64,000 nucleotides of DNA from the NCBI GenBank assembly GCA_034189085.1, contig JAXHVH010000001.1:62001-126000 (forward strand), written 5' to 3'. Of the stretch, positions 46,037 to 54,343 are shown piece after piece. Each line of letters opens with the position of its first letter. Positions within the stretch are counted from its first letter, which is position 1. Position numbers and translations under genes: made by a program. The notes under the pieces are model-generated. The model saw nothing but the letters and a program-made list of their open reading frames with translations, searched no databases and was not told the DNA's origin. The DNA is from M55B129 sp034189085 (lineage in GTDB: Bacteria; Bacillota; Dethiobacteria; DTU022).

Positions 46037-46501
46037 TCACCGTTTCTTGTAAATATTTTCAACAGCTTCCAGAGAAGTTGCAGCCTGGACAATTGAATGA
46101 TCAAAACCACGCGGAGATTTGATTGACCAGCTTTTTAGGCCAACAACAGGTTTTCCCATTTTCAAGGCCAGGGCTATCTCAGAAAGTGTACCAAATTCTC
46201 CTCCCACAGCAATCATTGCATCTGCTGTGCGGGCAATAACGGCATTGCGCGCCTCTCCCAGTCCTGTAGCTACAGCAAAAGAAAGATGGGGATTGCCTTC
46301 CAGGGTGCTGGATCCGGGAAGAATACCGATGACGATCCCACCGGCCTGCGCCGCTCCCTCAGCAGCAGCTTCCATCACCCCTGATCCGCCACCGCAGATA
46401 ACCACACCTCCCCGCCGGGCCACTTCAGAACCAACCTGCCGGGCCATTTCCCTCTCTTCTTTGCTGCATAGTGCACCTCCCACCACGGTCACGTAAACCA
46501 T
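46037..46501 (-). CDS. LOG-like/TIGR00725 nucleotide-binding protein
   Basis: A 154-aa Rossmann-like protein with CGGGSGVMEAAAEGA and VGGEFGTLSEIALAL, the two motifs shared by the LOG (formerly lysine decarboxylase-like) family. LOG enzymes hydrolyse nucleoside monophosphates, but this short TIGR00725 branch has no firm function. Starts at ATG 46501. Confidence 0.85.
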   Translation of the reverse strand: MVYVTVVGGALCSKEEREMARQVGSEVARRGGVVICGGGSGVMEAAAEGAAQAGGIVIGILPGSSTLEGNPHLSFAVATGLGEARNAVIARTADAMIAVGGEFGTLSEIALALKMGKPVVGLKSWSIKSPRGFDHSIVQAATSLEAVENIYKKR

Positions 46502-46559
46502 CTCTCTCCTCCCTGATCAAACTATACCCCATAACTCCAAATTAAGGATCCGCCCGCTG

Positions 46560-46931
46560 TTAACCAGCTAGAATGCCTTTAAGATGTTTCACTTCCTGTA
46601 CTGTCATTTCTTTTCTATTAAGCATGACGGCTATTAAATCCAGGCGGCATGATACACTATTTAAACCTTTTACCTGCAGATAAAAAAGCGCCAGCCTGCG
46701 CAATTGGCGGGCCTTCCGGAGATCAATCGATTCTTCAGGCCTTCCATAAGCAGTGCCAGTTTTAGTTCTTACTTCGACAAAAACCAGGGTTTTTCCCTCC
46801 CGGGCTATGATATCAATTTCTCCCAGTGAACAGCGATAATTTGTTTCGATGATTTCATATCCCTTATTTTTCAGGTACACCCTGGCTGCCTGTTCTCCGG
46901 CCATGCCAACCCGGAGGCGCTGCTGGGTCAT
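46560..46931 (-). CDS. yraN: YraN family endonuclease-like protein (UPF0102)
   Basis: A 123-aa protein of the UPF0102 family, with a restriction-endonuclease-like core visible as NYRCSLGEIDIIAREG and LVFVEVRTKTG (the D-ExK type residues). I start it at ATG 46931 after CGGAGTGA; a longer frame reaches 47003. It is next to rnhB, its usual neighbour. The biological role is not settled. Confidence 0.9.
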   Translation of the reverse strand: MTQQRLRVGMAGEQAARVYLKNKGYEIIETNYRCSLGEIDIIAREGKTLVFVEVRTKTGTAYGRPEESIDLRKARQLRRLALFYLQVKGLNSVSCRLDLIAVMLNRKEMTVQEVKHLKGILAG

Positions 46932-47071
46932 GCAGTCCGTCACTCCGTTCTTGTTAAAAAAGCTGTCAGTACTGAATGATTGTGCCATCAAATCCAAGCT
47001 CAACAGTGTTGCTGTAAAATCAAAAGCAATGATTCCTCTACTGATATTTTATCTCAAATTTTTTTAAATCT

Positions 47072-47836
47072 TCAAGTCAAGCGGAATGAGCGGCGGTGCG
47101 CAGGACAAGGACCGTAACGCTTCAGGGCAAAACGATGTTCTTCTGTACCATAGCCCATGTTTCGATCAAAACCATAAACCGGATATTGTCGATGAAGATC
47201 AAGCATGACTCTATCCCTGGCCACTTTAGCCATGATTGAGGCTGCTGCGATGGAAAGTGAAAGCCGATCTCCGCTCTTCAAGGCCTTTTGACGATAAGGG
47301 CACCGCCGGATGGGAAATCCGTCAACAATAAGATAATCAGGCTTGCAGGCAAGAGCATTAACGGCCCTCAACATGGCCAGCATTGAAGCAGCATGAATGT
47401 TCATTTCATCAATTTCTTCTCTCGAAGCACTGCCAATTGCATAAGCCTTAGCATCCACGATGATCTTCTCAAACAGTTTTTCTCTCATACAGGCTGACAG
47501 TTGTTTGGAATCATTCAATCCTTCAATCAACGACTCCGGTTCAAGAATTACCGCAGCAGCAAAAACCGGTCCGGCTAAAGGACCGCGGCCAGCTTCATCA
47601 ATACCTGCAATTAATTTATAGCCTTGATGCCTGAGCTGTTCTTCCTGGAAAAACATTTTTCGGAGACGCATTTCCTCTGCTTCGTGAGCTTCCGCCTTCT
47701 TTTGGAAACGCTCCAGCAGGCGAGCTGCTCCTCGACGCGAATCATTTTTTAAAAACCAGGCCTCATCAACAGACAACTCTTCCCTTTCAGCAAGTAGCGC
47801 ACTGATTTCTAAAAGAGTCATCCCTTTAAAAGGCAA
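47072..47836 (-). CDS. rnhB: Ribonuclease HII
   Basis: A 254-aa type 2 RNase H, which removes RNA from RNA-DNA hybrids. Catalytic acidic residues are in AGIDEAGRGPLAGPVFAAAV, and DYLIVDGFPI and SIAAASIMAKVARD follow. An N-terminal extension of about 70 residues is helical, as in other Firmicute RNases HII. Lies between yraN and rbgA. Confidence 0.96.
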   Translation of the reverse strand: MPFKGMTLLEISALLAEREELSVDEAWFLKNDSRRGAARLLERFQKKAEAHEAEEMRLRKMFFQEEQLRHQGYKLIAGIDEAGRGPLAGPVFAAAVILEPESLIEGLNDSKQLSACMREKLFEKIIVDAKAYAIGSASREEIDEMNIHAASMLAMLRAVNALACKPDYLIVDGFPIRRCPYRQKALKSGDRLSLSIAAASIMAKVARDRVMLDLHRQYPVYGFDRNMGYGTEEHRFALKRYGPCPAHRRSFRLT

Positions 47837-47868
47837 GACCAGCCCACCTCCTGCTATTTGGCCATAAT

Positions 47869-48702
47869 TTAACCTTGAACTTCTTCAAGGGTAATCCTGC
47901 CCAGCGCACCTTCCTGGAAATCGCGAAGCAGGGACGCAGCCGCCCTGTCAATATCCGGTTTGCCTGCAGATTGTAAATAACCGAATTCATTAGCAATATC
48001 TTCTAACAAGCAGTCCTCGCTCCGCCCTCCTACCCAGTGATACTTTTTCTGCATGAAACCGAATATACCCTTTTCTTGATAGTGTTTAATTAACCATGAT
48101 GCAGTATTCTGCAGGTCATAACGGCCCGCCGGAATGGCTCCCACTGCCGCCAGAGGATAACTTGTATCTTCCGTTATTTTTGGCCAGAGAATGCCAGGTG
48201 TGTCAAGCAGCTCTATTTCCGGATGAATACGAATCCACTGCCGTCCCCTTGTTATACCGGGTTGATTGCCGGTCTTGACAGCAGCTTTTTTTAAAAAATA
48301 ATTAATGAGTGTCGATTTCCCCACGTTGGGAATCCCGACAACCATCATTCGCAGGGATCGCTTGAACCGGGTTTGATGTTCCCCCAGCTTTTCCCGCTTT
48401 AAATAACGCATCAGTTGATTAATTGATTGTTTATTATAAATACTAAAACTGATGGCGTCCTGATCTTTGTCCTTAAAATAAGAAAGCCAGTGCCCGGTAG
48501 CGTCAAGATTAGCCCTGTCCGCTTTATGCAGCAGAAGAAGCGTCTTCTTCCCTGCGAGCAATCTGGCAAACAATGGATTACGGCTGCTAATAGGAATACG
48601 CGCATCGAGCAGCTCTATTACAAGATCAACTAACTTTAAATCCTGACGGAGTTGATTCATAGATCGGGCCATATTACCGGGGTACCACTGTCCCTCTCTC
48701 AA
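47869..48702 (-). CDS. rbgA: Ribosome biogenesis GTPase RbgA (YlqF)
   Basis: A 277-aa circularly permuted GTPase for late 50S assembly. G4 (LLLHKADRA, family NKxD) precedes G1 (GIPNVGKSTLIN) and G3 (LLDTPGILWP), the order that defines the YlqF class. QWYPGNMARS at the N-terminus corresponds to the conserved FPGHM segment. Its ATG overlaps the lepB stop by 4 nt. Confidence 0.96.
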   Translation of the reverse strand: MREGQWYPGNMARSMNQLRQDLKLVDLVIELLDARIPISSRNPLFARLLAGKKTLLLLHKADRANLDATGHWLSYFKDKDQDAISFSIYNKQSINQLMRYLKREKLGEHQTRFKRSLRMMVVGIPNVGKSTLINYFLKKAAVKTGNQPGITRGRQWIRIHPEIELLDTPGILWPKITEDTSYPLAAVGAIPAGRYDLQNTASWLIKHYQEKGIFGFMQKKYHWVGGRSEDCLLEDIANEFGYLQSAGKPDIDRAAASLLRDFQEGALGRITLEEVQG

Positions 48703-49232
48703 GGGTTCCGCACCTCATCTCCAATTCCCCGGGCTTCCCAGAGAGGCCAAAATATAAAGAAAGCTTTCCCTTTCAGCGAATCAAGTGAGATAAAACCGAC
48801 CCGTGGATCCCTGCTATCCATACTGTTGCACCGGTAATCTCCAAGCACAAAAAGATACCCCGGTGGCACTTCCACAGGACCGAAATCAGCCATCTCCATG
48901 TCATCCAGTAAATAAGGCTCATCCAGCACAGTTCCATTGAGATAAATCTGCCTATTTTTTATTGTAACCAGGTCACCGCCGACTCCGATCACCCGTTTAA
49001 TGAAATCACGGCCAGGTTGGTACTCAAACACCACTATATCACCCAGCTGCGGTTCCTCGAAGTAATATGTTACCTTGTTGACCATAAGGCGCTCTTTTTC
49101 CTCCAGGGTGGGATACATAGAACGTCCTTCGACAACAAAAACTTCGAACAAGAAAAGGCGAATCAAAATCGCCAGAACAACAGCAATCAGAATGGATCTG
49201 GCCCATTCCCACACTTCTCTCCATTTTTCCAA
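48699..49232 (-). CDS. lepB: Signal peptidase I
   Basis: A 177-aa membrane-anchored serine protease that removes signal peptides. One N-terminal membrane segment (about 12-32) is followed by VEGRSMYPTL with the catalytic Ser, RLMVNKVTYYF, GRDFIKRVIGVGGD with the catalytic Lys, and GDYRCNSMDSR. It lies between rplS and rbgA. Confidence 0.96.
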   Translation of the reverse strand: MEKWREVWEWARSILIAVVLAILIRLFLFEVFVVEGRSMYPTLEEKERLMVNKVTYYFEEPQLGDIVVFEYQPGRDFIKRVIGVGGDLVTIKNRQIYLNGTVLDEPYLLDDMEMADFGPVEVPPGYLFVLGDYRCNSMDSRDPRVGFISLDSLKGKAFFIFWPLWEARGIGDEVRNP

Positions 49233-49250
49233 TCAGATCATCCCCATCTA

Positions 49251-49595
49251 TCAGCGGCGTTCTTTAATACGGGCAGCTTTACCGGTAAGCTTACGCAGAT
49301 AGTAGAGCTTCGCTCTGCGGACAATCCCTTTTTTTGCAACTTCAATTTTGCTGATTGACGGTGAATGGACGGGGAAAACTCTTTCTACGCCAATACCAAA
49401 GGTTACCCTCCGGACAGTGAATGTTTCCCTTGCCCCACTGCCCTGTCGCCTGATCACAACACCTTCAAATACCTGGACCCTTTCACGGCCCCCTTCGACA
49501 ACCCGGACATGAACTTTTACCGTGTCTCCTGCCGAAAACTTTGGCAGATTATCTTTCAGATTTCGTTTTTCCACCTCTTTTAATAAGTCTGTCAC
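49251..49595 (-). CDS. rplS: 50S ribosomal protein L19
   Basis: A 114-aa L19 with the family signature VFEGVVIRRQGSGARETFTVRR and the C-terminal RRAKLYYLRKLTGKAARIKE. It starts at GTG 49595 after AGGAGG. Confidence 0.98.
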   Translation of the reverse strand: MTDLLKEVEKRNLKDNLPKFSAGDTVKVHVRVVEGGRERVQVFEGVVIRRQGSGARETFTVRRVTFGIGVERVFPVHSPSISKIEVAKKGIVRRAKLYYLRKLTGKAARIKERR

Positions 49596-49625
49596 TCTTC
49601 CAACCTCCTATCGATCAATGGATAA

Positions 49626-50384
49626 TTATAACACATTATTCTCATCAGTTTGCTTATTCTTTAATTTGTCCAGATAAACCATATCTTCATTTTTAAGCTC
49701 AATTTTTCTAAGCAATTCTGGCCGTCTCTGATAGGTCCGCAGGATTGACTGCCGCCTCCGCCAGCGCTCAATTTCAGCATGGTTTCCCGACAGAAGGACT
49801 ACCGGCACTTCCATGCCCCGGAATACAGCCGGGCGGGTGTATTGCGGGTATTCAAGCAAAGGTTCAGTGAAAGATTCATTTTCTGCCGCTTCCGCGGAAA
49901 GGAACCCCGGCAAGAGCCTGACCACTGCATCAACAACAGCAGCAGCAGCAAGCTCTCCTCCGGTGAGGACAAAATCACCAATTGAAATTTCCTCGTCGAC
50001 CAGTCCAAGACGGACCCGTTCGTCCACCCCTTCATAACGGCCGCAGATTAAAATCAGATGTTCGAGTTCAGCCAATTCGCGCGCCTTCGCCTGGTTAAAT
50101 GTATTTCCCTGCGGGGTCATAAGAATTACTCTTTCTTTTCCTTTTTTTATTTTATCAGTCCGCAGGCCTTCAACTGCTTTATAAAGGGGTTCCGGTTTAA
50201 GAACCATCCCTCGGCCTCCCCCATAGGGAGCATCGTCCACCTGGCGGTGACGGTCTTCCGTGTATGACCGCAGATCGACGGGATTTATCTTCACCAGGTT
50301 CTGATCGATAGCTCTTTTAATCATGCTTTCCCTGAACGGCCCATCAAATATGCCGGGGAAAATCGTCAGTATTTCTATTCTCAT
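49626..50384 (-). CDS. trmD: tRNA (guanine-N1)-methyltransferase TrmD
   Basis: A 252-aa SPOUT methyltransferase that makes m1G37 in tRNAs. The SAM-binding trefoil knot is seen in LILICGRYEGVDERVR and EISIGDFVLTGGELAA, and the start IEILTIFPGIFDGPF is typical. Between rimM and rplS, its standard place. Confidence 0.98.
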   Translation of the reverse strand: MRIEILTIFPGIFDGPFRESMIKRAIDQNLVKINPVDLRSYTEDRHRQVDDAPYGGGRGMVLKPEPLYKAVEGLRTDKIKKGKERVILMTPQGNTFNQAKARELAELEHLILICGRYEGVDERVRLGLVDEEISIGDFVLTGGELAAAAVVDAVVRLLPGFLSAEAAENESFTEPLLEYPQYTRPAVFRGMEVPVVLLSGNHAEIERWRRRQSILRTYQRRPELLRKIELKNEDMVYLDKLKNKQTDENNVL

Positions 50385-50407
50385 TGTCCTTCACCGGTCT
50401 TCCTGTT

Positions 50408-50944
50408 TTATAATTCCAGGAGGCCTTCCGGCAGCTCTACTTCCACTGTCCCGGTTTCAAGATCAACCCGTTTGACAATCTTCTTCACCGCCGGAATTAA
50501 AACTGTTTTATTCTCTTGATCTTCTTTCTGCATTATTAAAAGGCCATGGCCACCGGTATTAAGAATATCCACAATCCTGCCCATCAGTTCCCCTTCGCTG
50601 AATACCTGCAGGCCAATTATCTGATCATAATAATAAGTGCCTTCAGGCAGAGACAGCCGCTCCGATTGGGGGATCATGAGCAAAGCTCCTTTCAAAACCA
50701 GAGCTTCATCCCGGCTCTCTATGCCTTTAAATTTTATCAACCAGAGATGACCGAATACAGAACCTGTTTCTACAGTCATCCAGCAGGATTGAGATCCATG
50801 CTGCAGCAGTACTTCCCCAAGTCGATAAACCCTTTCAGGAAAATCGCTGCAAGGATAAACCTTAACCAGTCCTTTCACACCATGCGGTGAAAGAATTTTA
50901 CCGATGACTGTCTTTCGAAGGTCATTGAACAATTTCAACAACAA
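50408..50944 (-). CDS. rimM: Ribosome maturation factor RimM
   Basis: About 174-178 aa, with the RimM N-terminal barrel (VIGKILSPHGVKGLVKVYPC) and the PRC-barrel half (YYYDQIIGLQVFSEGELMGRIVDIL). It assists 30S maturation and binds S19. The start is uncertain: only TTG codons are available (50944 or 50932), and both overlap the end of khpA, so translational coupling is likely. Confidence 0.95.
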   Translation of the reverse strand: MLLKLFNDLRKTVIGKILSPHGVKGLVKVYPCSDFPERVYRLGEVLLQHGSQSCWMTVETGSVFGHLWLIKFKGIESRDEALVLKGALLMIPQSERLSLPEGTYYYDQIIGLQVFSEGELMGRIVDILNTGGHGLLIMQKEDQENKTVLIPAVKKIVKRVDLETGTVEVELPEGLLEL

Positions 50945-51152
50945 CCCGCTTGCTTTCTTTAACGGCAGCCGCGTTGATCACTGTCCTGATAGCTTTGGCA
51001 ATACGGCCCTTTTTACCAATAACCTTTCCCATGTCATCCGGAGCCACTTTCAGTTCAAGAATAATTGATTTTTCACTTTCAACCTGCCGGACCTCGACTT
51101 GTTCTGGATCGTCAACCAGCGCTTTGGCCAAATGCTCCAGAAGCTGCTTCAT
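50922..51152 (-). CDS. khpA: KH-domain RNA-binding protein KhpA
   Basis: A 76-aa KH protein with the GxxG RNA-binding loop in GKVIGKKGRIAKAIR. In Firmicutes KhpA forms a heterodimer with KhpB and affects small RNAs and cell elongation. Found between rpsP and rimM as usual. Confidence 0.95.
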   Translation of the reverse strand: MKQLLEHLAKALVDDPEQVEVRQVESEKSIILELKVAPDDMGKVIGKKGRIAKAIRTVINAAAVKESKRVVVEIVQ

Positions 51153-51178
51153 TGTTGGTAACCTCCCTGCAGAGCTGA

Positions 51179-51430
51179 TTACTTCAGGCCTGCTTTTTCA
51201 AAAAGAGCTTTTACTCTGTCGGACGGGCGTGCTCCTTTGGAAATCCACTGCATAGCCTTTTCTGAATCAACCTGAAATGTGGTCGGGGTGGTAGTGGGGT
51301 TATAATACCCAATCTCTTCAATAAAACGTCCATCCCTTGGATAGCGGGAATCCGCCACCACAATGCGATAAAAAGGTTTTTTCTTAGCTCCCATTCGTTT
51401 TAATCTGATCCTTACTGCCAACTGCTTCAC
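51179..51430 (-). CDS. rpsP: 30S ribosomal protein S16
   Basis: An 83-aa S16 with VRIRLKRMGAKKKPFYRIVVADSR and IGYYNPTT. First of the rpsP-khpA-rimM-trmD-rplS group. Confidence 0.98.
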   Translation of the reverse strand: MKQLAVRIRLKRMGAKKKPFYRIVVADSRYPRDGRFIEEIGYYNPTTTPTTFQVDSEKAMQWISKGARPSDRVKALFEKAGLK

Positions 51431-51523
51431 CTCCGTATGGACTATTTAATTTATTCTATCGGCAATAAACTCGTCAATCTATGATAACCGGTTTTGAGCC
51501 GGGTTTCTTTTTTAATCGATCTT

Positions 51524-52873
51524 TCAAAAAGGAAATCCCCCTGTAATATTTTTCAGCTTTTTAAGAGTTTTCTTCTGGTCCGTTGAACCCATCTTTTTGA
51601 TCATCTTTTGCATCTGGGAAAACTGATTTAACAACCTGTTGACATCCTGAACTGTTGTCCCACTGCCTTCGGCGATACGGCGGCGGCGGCTGCTGTTTAA
51701 AATAGAGGGATTTTCCCTTTCAGCTTTGGTCATTGAACCGATGACCGCTTCAACCCGCTTAAAACTGTTTTCATTCAGCGAAAGCTGCTTCATTTCCCGC
51801 GGGATATTTGCCGCCCCCGGCAGCATGTTGAGAATCTCTTCCATGGAACCCATATTCCTGATCTGGCTCAGTTGATCACGAAAATCATCAAGGGTAAACT
51901 GGCGACGGCGCAGTTTTTCTTCCATTTCTTTCGCCTTGGCCTGATCAAATGATGCTTCCGCTTTTTCAATCAGGGAGAGGACATCACCCATGCCCAGAAT
52001 ACGGGATGCCATCCGATCCGGATAAAAGGGCTCCAGAGCATCAACTTTTTCACCCACACCAGCAAACTTAATGGGACACCCTGTTACAGCACGGACGGAC
52101 AAAGCAGCCCCTCCTCGCGTGTCCCCGTCGAGCTTGGTTAGAATGATCCCGTTCAAATTTATTTTCTCATTAAAAGAAACAGCTGCGTTTACTGCATCCT
52201 GGCCCGTCATAGCATCAACCACCAGTAAGACTTCGTCCGGTTCAAGAACTCTTTTAACTGCCTTCAGTTCTTCCATCATGGTGTCATCAATATGTAAACG
52301 GCCCGCAGTATCAAAAATGACAGAATCAAAATCATCTTTCTCTGCCATTTTCAAACCCTGGCGACAAATATCCACCGGGTCAGCAGCAGAATTGCTATAG
52401 CACTGGATGTCAGCCGACTTACCAAGAAGTTGGAGCTGCTCCACCGCTCCCGGTCGGTATGTGTCGGCAGCGACAAGCAGCGAACGGCGGCCGCTGTGCT
52501 TTAAATAAGCAGCCAGCTTAACTGCTGAAGTAGTCTTACCTGAACCCTGCAGGCCGACGAGCATAACTTTCAACGGTTTGTGACCGTCATCAATAAGGGC
52601 GCTCTGGTTTTCTCCCATCAGCCTGGTCATTTCTTCGTTAACAATTTTAACTACCTGCTGACCGGGAGTAAGGCTTTTAGTTACTTCCTGCCCCACCGCA
52701 CGTTCTCTTATGGAAGCTACAAAATCTTTGACTACCTTGAAATTAACATCAGCTTCCAGCAGAGCCAATCTGATTTCCCTCATAGCCAGGTCAACGTCTG
52801 CTTCACTTAATTTTCCCTTGCCTTTCAATCGGCGCAGTGTGTTCTGTAATTTTTCAGCCAAACTGGCAAACAT
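51524..52873 (-). CDS. ffh: Signal recognition particle protein Ffh
   Basis: A 449-aa SRP54 GTPase. The N domain is followed by the G domain (GLQGSGKTTSAVKLA, DTAGRLHID, TKLDGDTRGGA) and a methionine-rich M domain (about 300-440) that binds signal sequences and 4.5S RNA. ATG 52873 gives the usual N-terminus, but TTG 52879 has better spacing (6 nt) to AGGAG, so either may be used. Downstream of ylxM. Confidence 0.97.
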   Translation of the reverse strand: MFASLAEKLQNTLRRLKGKGKLSEADVDLAMREIRLALLEADVNFKVVKDFVASIRERAVGQEVTKSLTPGQQVVKIVNEEMTRLMGENQSALIDDGHKPLKVMLVGLQGSGKTTSAVKLAAYLKHSGRRSLLVAADTYRPGAVEQLQLLGKSADIQCYSNSAADPVDICRQGLKMAEKDDFDSVIFDTAGRLHIDDTMMEELKAVKRVLEPDEVLLVVDAMTGQDAVNAAVSFNEKINLNGIILTKLDGDTRGGAALSVRAVTGCPIKFAGVGEKVDALEPFYPDRMASRILGMGDVLSLIEKAEASFDQAKAKEMEEKLRRRQFTLDDFRDQLSQIRNMGSMEEILNMLPGAANIPREMKQLSLNENSFKRVEAVIGSMTKAERENPSILNSSRRRRIAEGSGTTVQDVNRLLNQFSQMQKMIKKMGSTDQKKTLKKLKNITGGFPF

Positions 52874-52949
52874 GATCAATTAACACTCCTAGTACAATAT
52901 AGTTGTAATCCATCAGCAGCAAAACAGCTGCTTAAAACATCTAGCTGGT

Positions 52950-53303
52950 TTATTTCTCGTTGCCCGACCGCAGGGCTGCGATAATCTCTCTTAAACGTTT
53001 TCGGTCTTTTTCATCAAACGAATTGCCGCTTTCGCTTAATAACTCATCTGCTTCATCCAAAAATTTCTGCTGCTCTTTGAACAGTGCATAAAGGCCAAGT
53101 TTCTCTTCGAATTTTTCCACTGCTGACAAAGTTCTCTTAATGACATCATGAACGGCCTGCCTGCTTATCCTGTATTCATCGGCAATTTCGGCCAATGAAT
53201 AGTTATCGCTGAAGTAGAGCTTCATAATTTCCTGCTGACGCTCCGTCAGTAGAGAAGCATAAATATCACAAAGCAAATTTATCCTGTGCAACTGATCCAG
53301 CAT
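52950..53303 (-). CDS. ylxM: YlxM-type DNA-binding protein
   Basis: A 117-aa helix-turn-helix protein of the YlxM/p13 family (TERQQEIMKLYFSDNYSLAEIADEYRISRQAVHDVIKRT, quoted only as its region 18-56). It is encoded just upstream of ffh throughout Firmicutes and may modulate the SRP pathway. Confidence 0.95.
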   Translation of the reverse strand: MLDQLHRINLLCDIYASLLTERQQEIMKLYFSDNYSLAEIADEYRISRQAVHDVIKRTLSAVEKFEEKLGLYALFKEQQKFLDEADELLSESGNSFDEKDRKRLREIIAALRSGNEK

Positions 53304-53431
53304 AACAACTCCTGTAAAGCATTAATCCTTTACAGAGGAAGTATAACAGAAACAAAGGGGTGGTGCAAACTTTTCTTGATCATTTTTTACTGGTATGTAA
53401 AACAGCCTGTTACGGGTTTAAAAGAGAAGTG

Positions 53432-54337
53432 CTAAGCAATGAGGGCTTCGATGAAAACTTGCGGGTCAAAGAGAACAAGATCTTCTATTTTTTCTCCCAG
53501 GCCAACAAAACAAACCGGGACTTCAAGTTCATCCTGAATACCGATGACAATTCCACCCCTGGCGGTTCCGTCCAACTTGGTAAGGATGATTCCATTCAAC
53601 GGTAAAGCCCTGTTAAAATGCCGGGCCTGGGCGATGGCATTCTGGCCGGTGGTAGCATCAATGACCAGGTAAACTGCATGAGGGGCTCCTGGATGATTGC
53701 GCTCAATTACGCGGTATATCTTATTCAGCTCTTCCATTAAGTTAAACTTGCTGTGCAACCGCCCGGCTGTATCACCAATAACAATATCGGTATCCCTGGC
53801 CCTGGCCGCATTTACAGCATCGAAGAAAAGCGCCGCCGGGTCAGAGCCGCTTTGCTGTTTGATCAAGTCCGCGTCAGCTCTTTTAGCCCATACTGCCAAT
53901 TGTTCTATTGCCGCCGCCCTGAAAGTGTCACCGGCAACCAGCATAACCTTTTTACCCAGCTCCCTGTAGTAGTAAGCCAGCTTGGCTGCTGCTGTTGTCT
54001 TGCCCGAACCATTTACACCGACCAGCAAAATAATGTAAGGATTGGAAGCAACCAGAGAAGGACAGTTAACCATAGTCAGGCGTTCGATAAGGAGTTCTTT
54101 CAACAGATTCTTTACTTCCGCCCTTTCTTTCAATCCAAGAGCACGGGCTCTTTCTTTCAATGCCGTTACAATCTGCAGGCTACTGTTGACACCAACATCT
54201 CCGGTTATCAGAGTTTCTTCAAGATCTTCATAAAAAGTATCGTCCAACTCACCCGCACCAAATAAATTCCCCAGGTGATTGATAAACCCGGCTTTGCTGC
54301 GGGCGAGGCCGGTAGAAAATTTTTTTATTAAGCTCAA
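53432..54337 (-). CDS. ftsY: SRP receptor FtsY
   Basis: A 301-aa SRP-family GTPase with GVNGSGKTTAAAKLA, DTAGRLHSKFN and TKLDGTARGGI. The acidic N-terminal extension seen in E. coli is absent, as in many Gram-positives. It starts at TTG 54337, a few bases after the smc stop, so it is probably coupled to smc. Confidence 0.97.
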   Translation of the reverse strand: MSLIKKFSTGLARSKAGFINHLGNLFGAGELDDTFYEDLEETLITGDVGVNSSLQIVTALKERARALGLKERAEVKNLLKELLIERLTMVNCPSLVASNPYIILLVGVNGSGKTTAAAKLAYYYRELGKKVMLVAGDTFRAAAIEQLAVWAKRADADLIKQQSGSDPAALFFDAVNAARARDTDIVIGDTAGRLHSKFNLMEELNKIYRVIERNHPGAPHAVYLVIDATTGQNAIAQARHFNRALPLNGIILTKLDGTARGGIVIGIQDELEVPVCFVGLGEKIEDLVLFDPQVFIEALIA

Positions 54338-54343
54338 AACAAC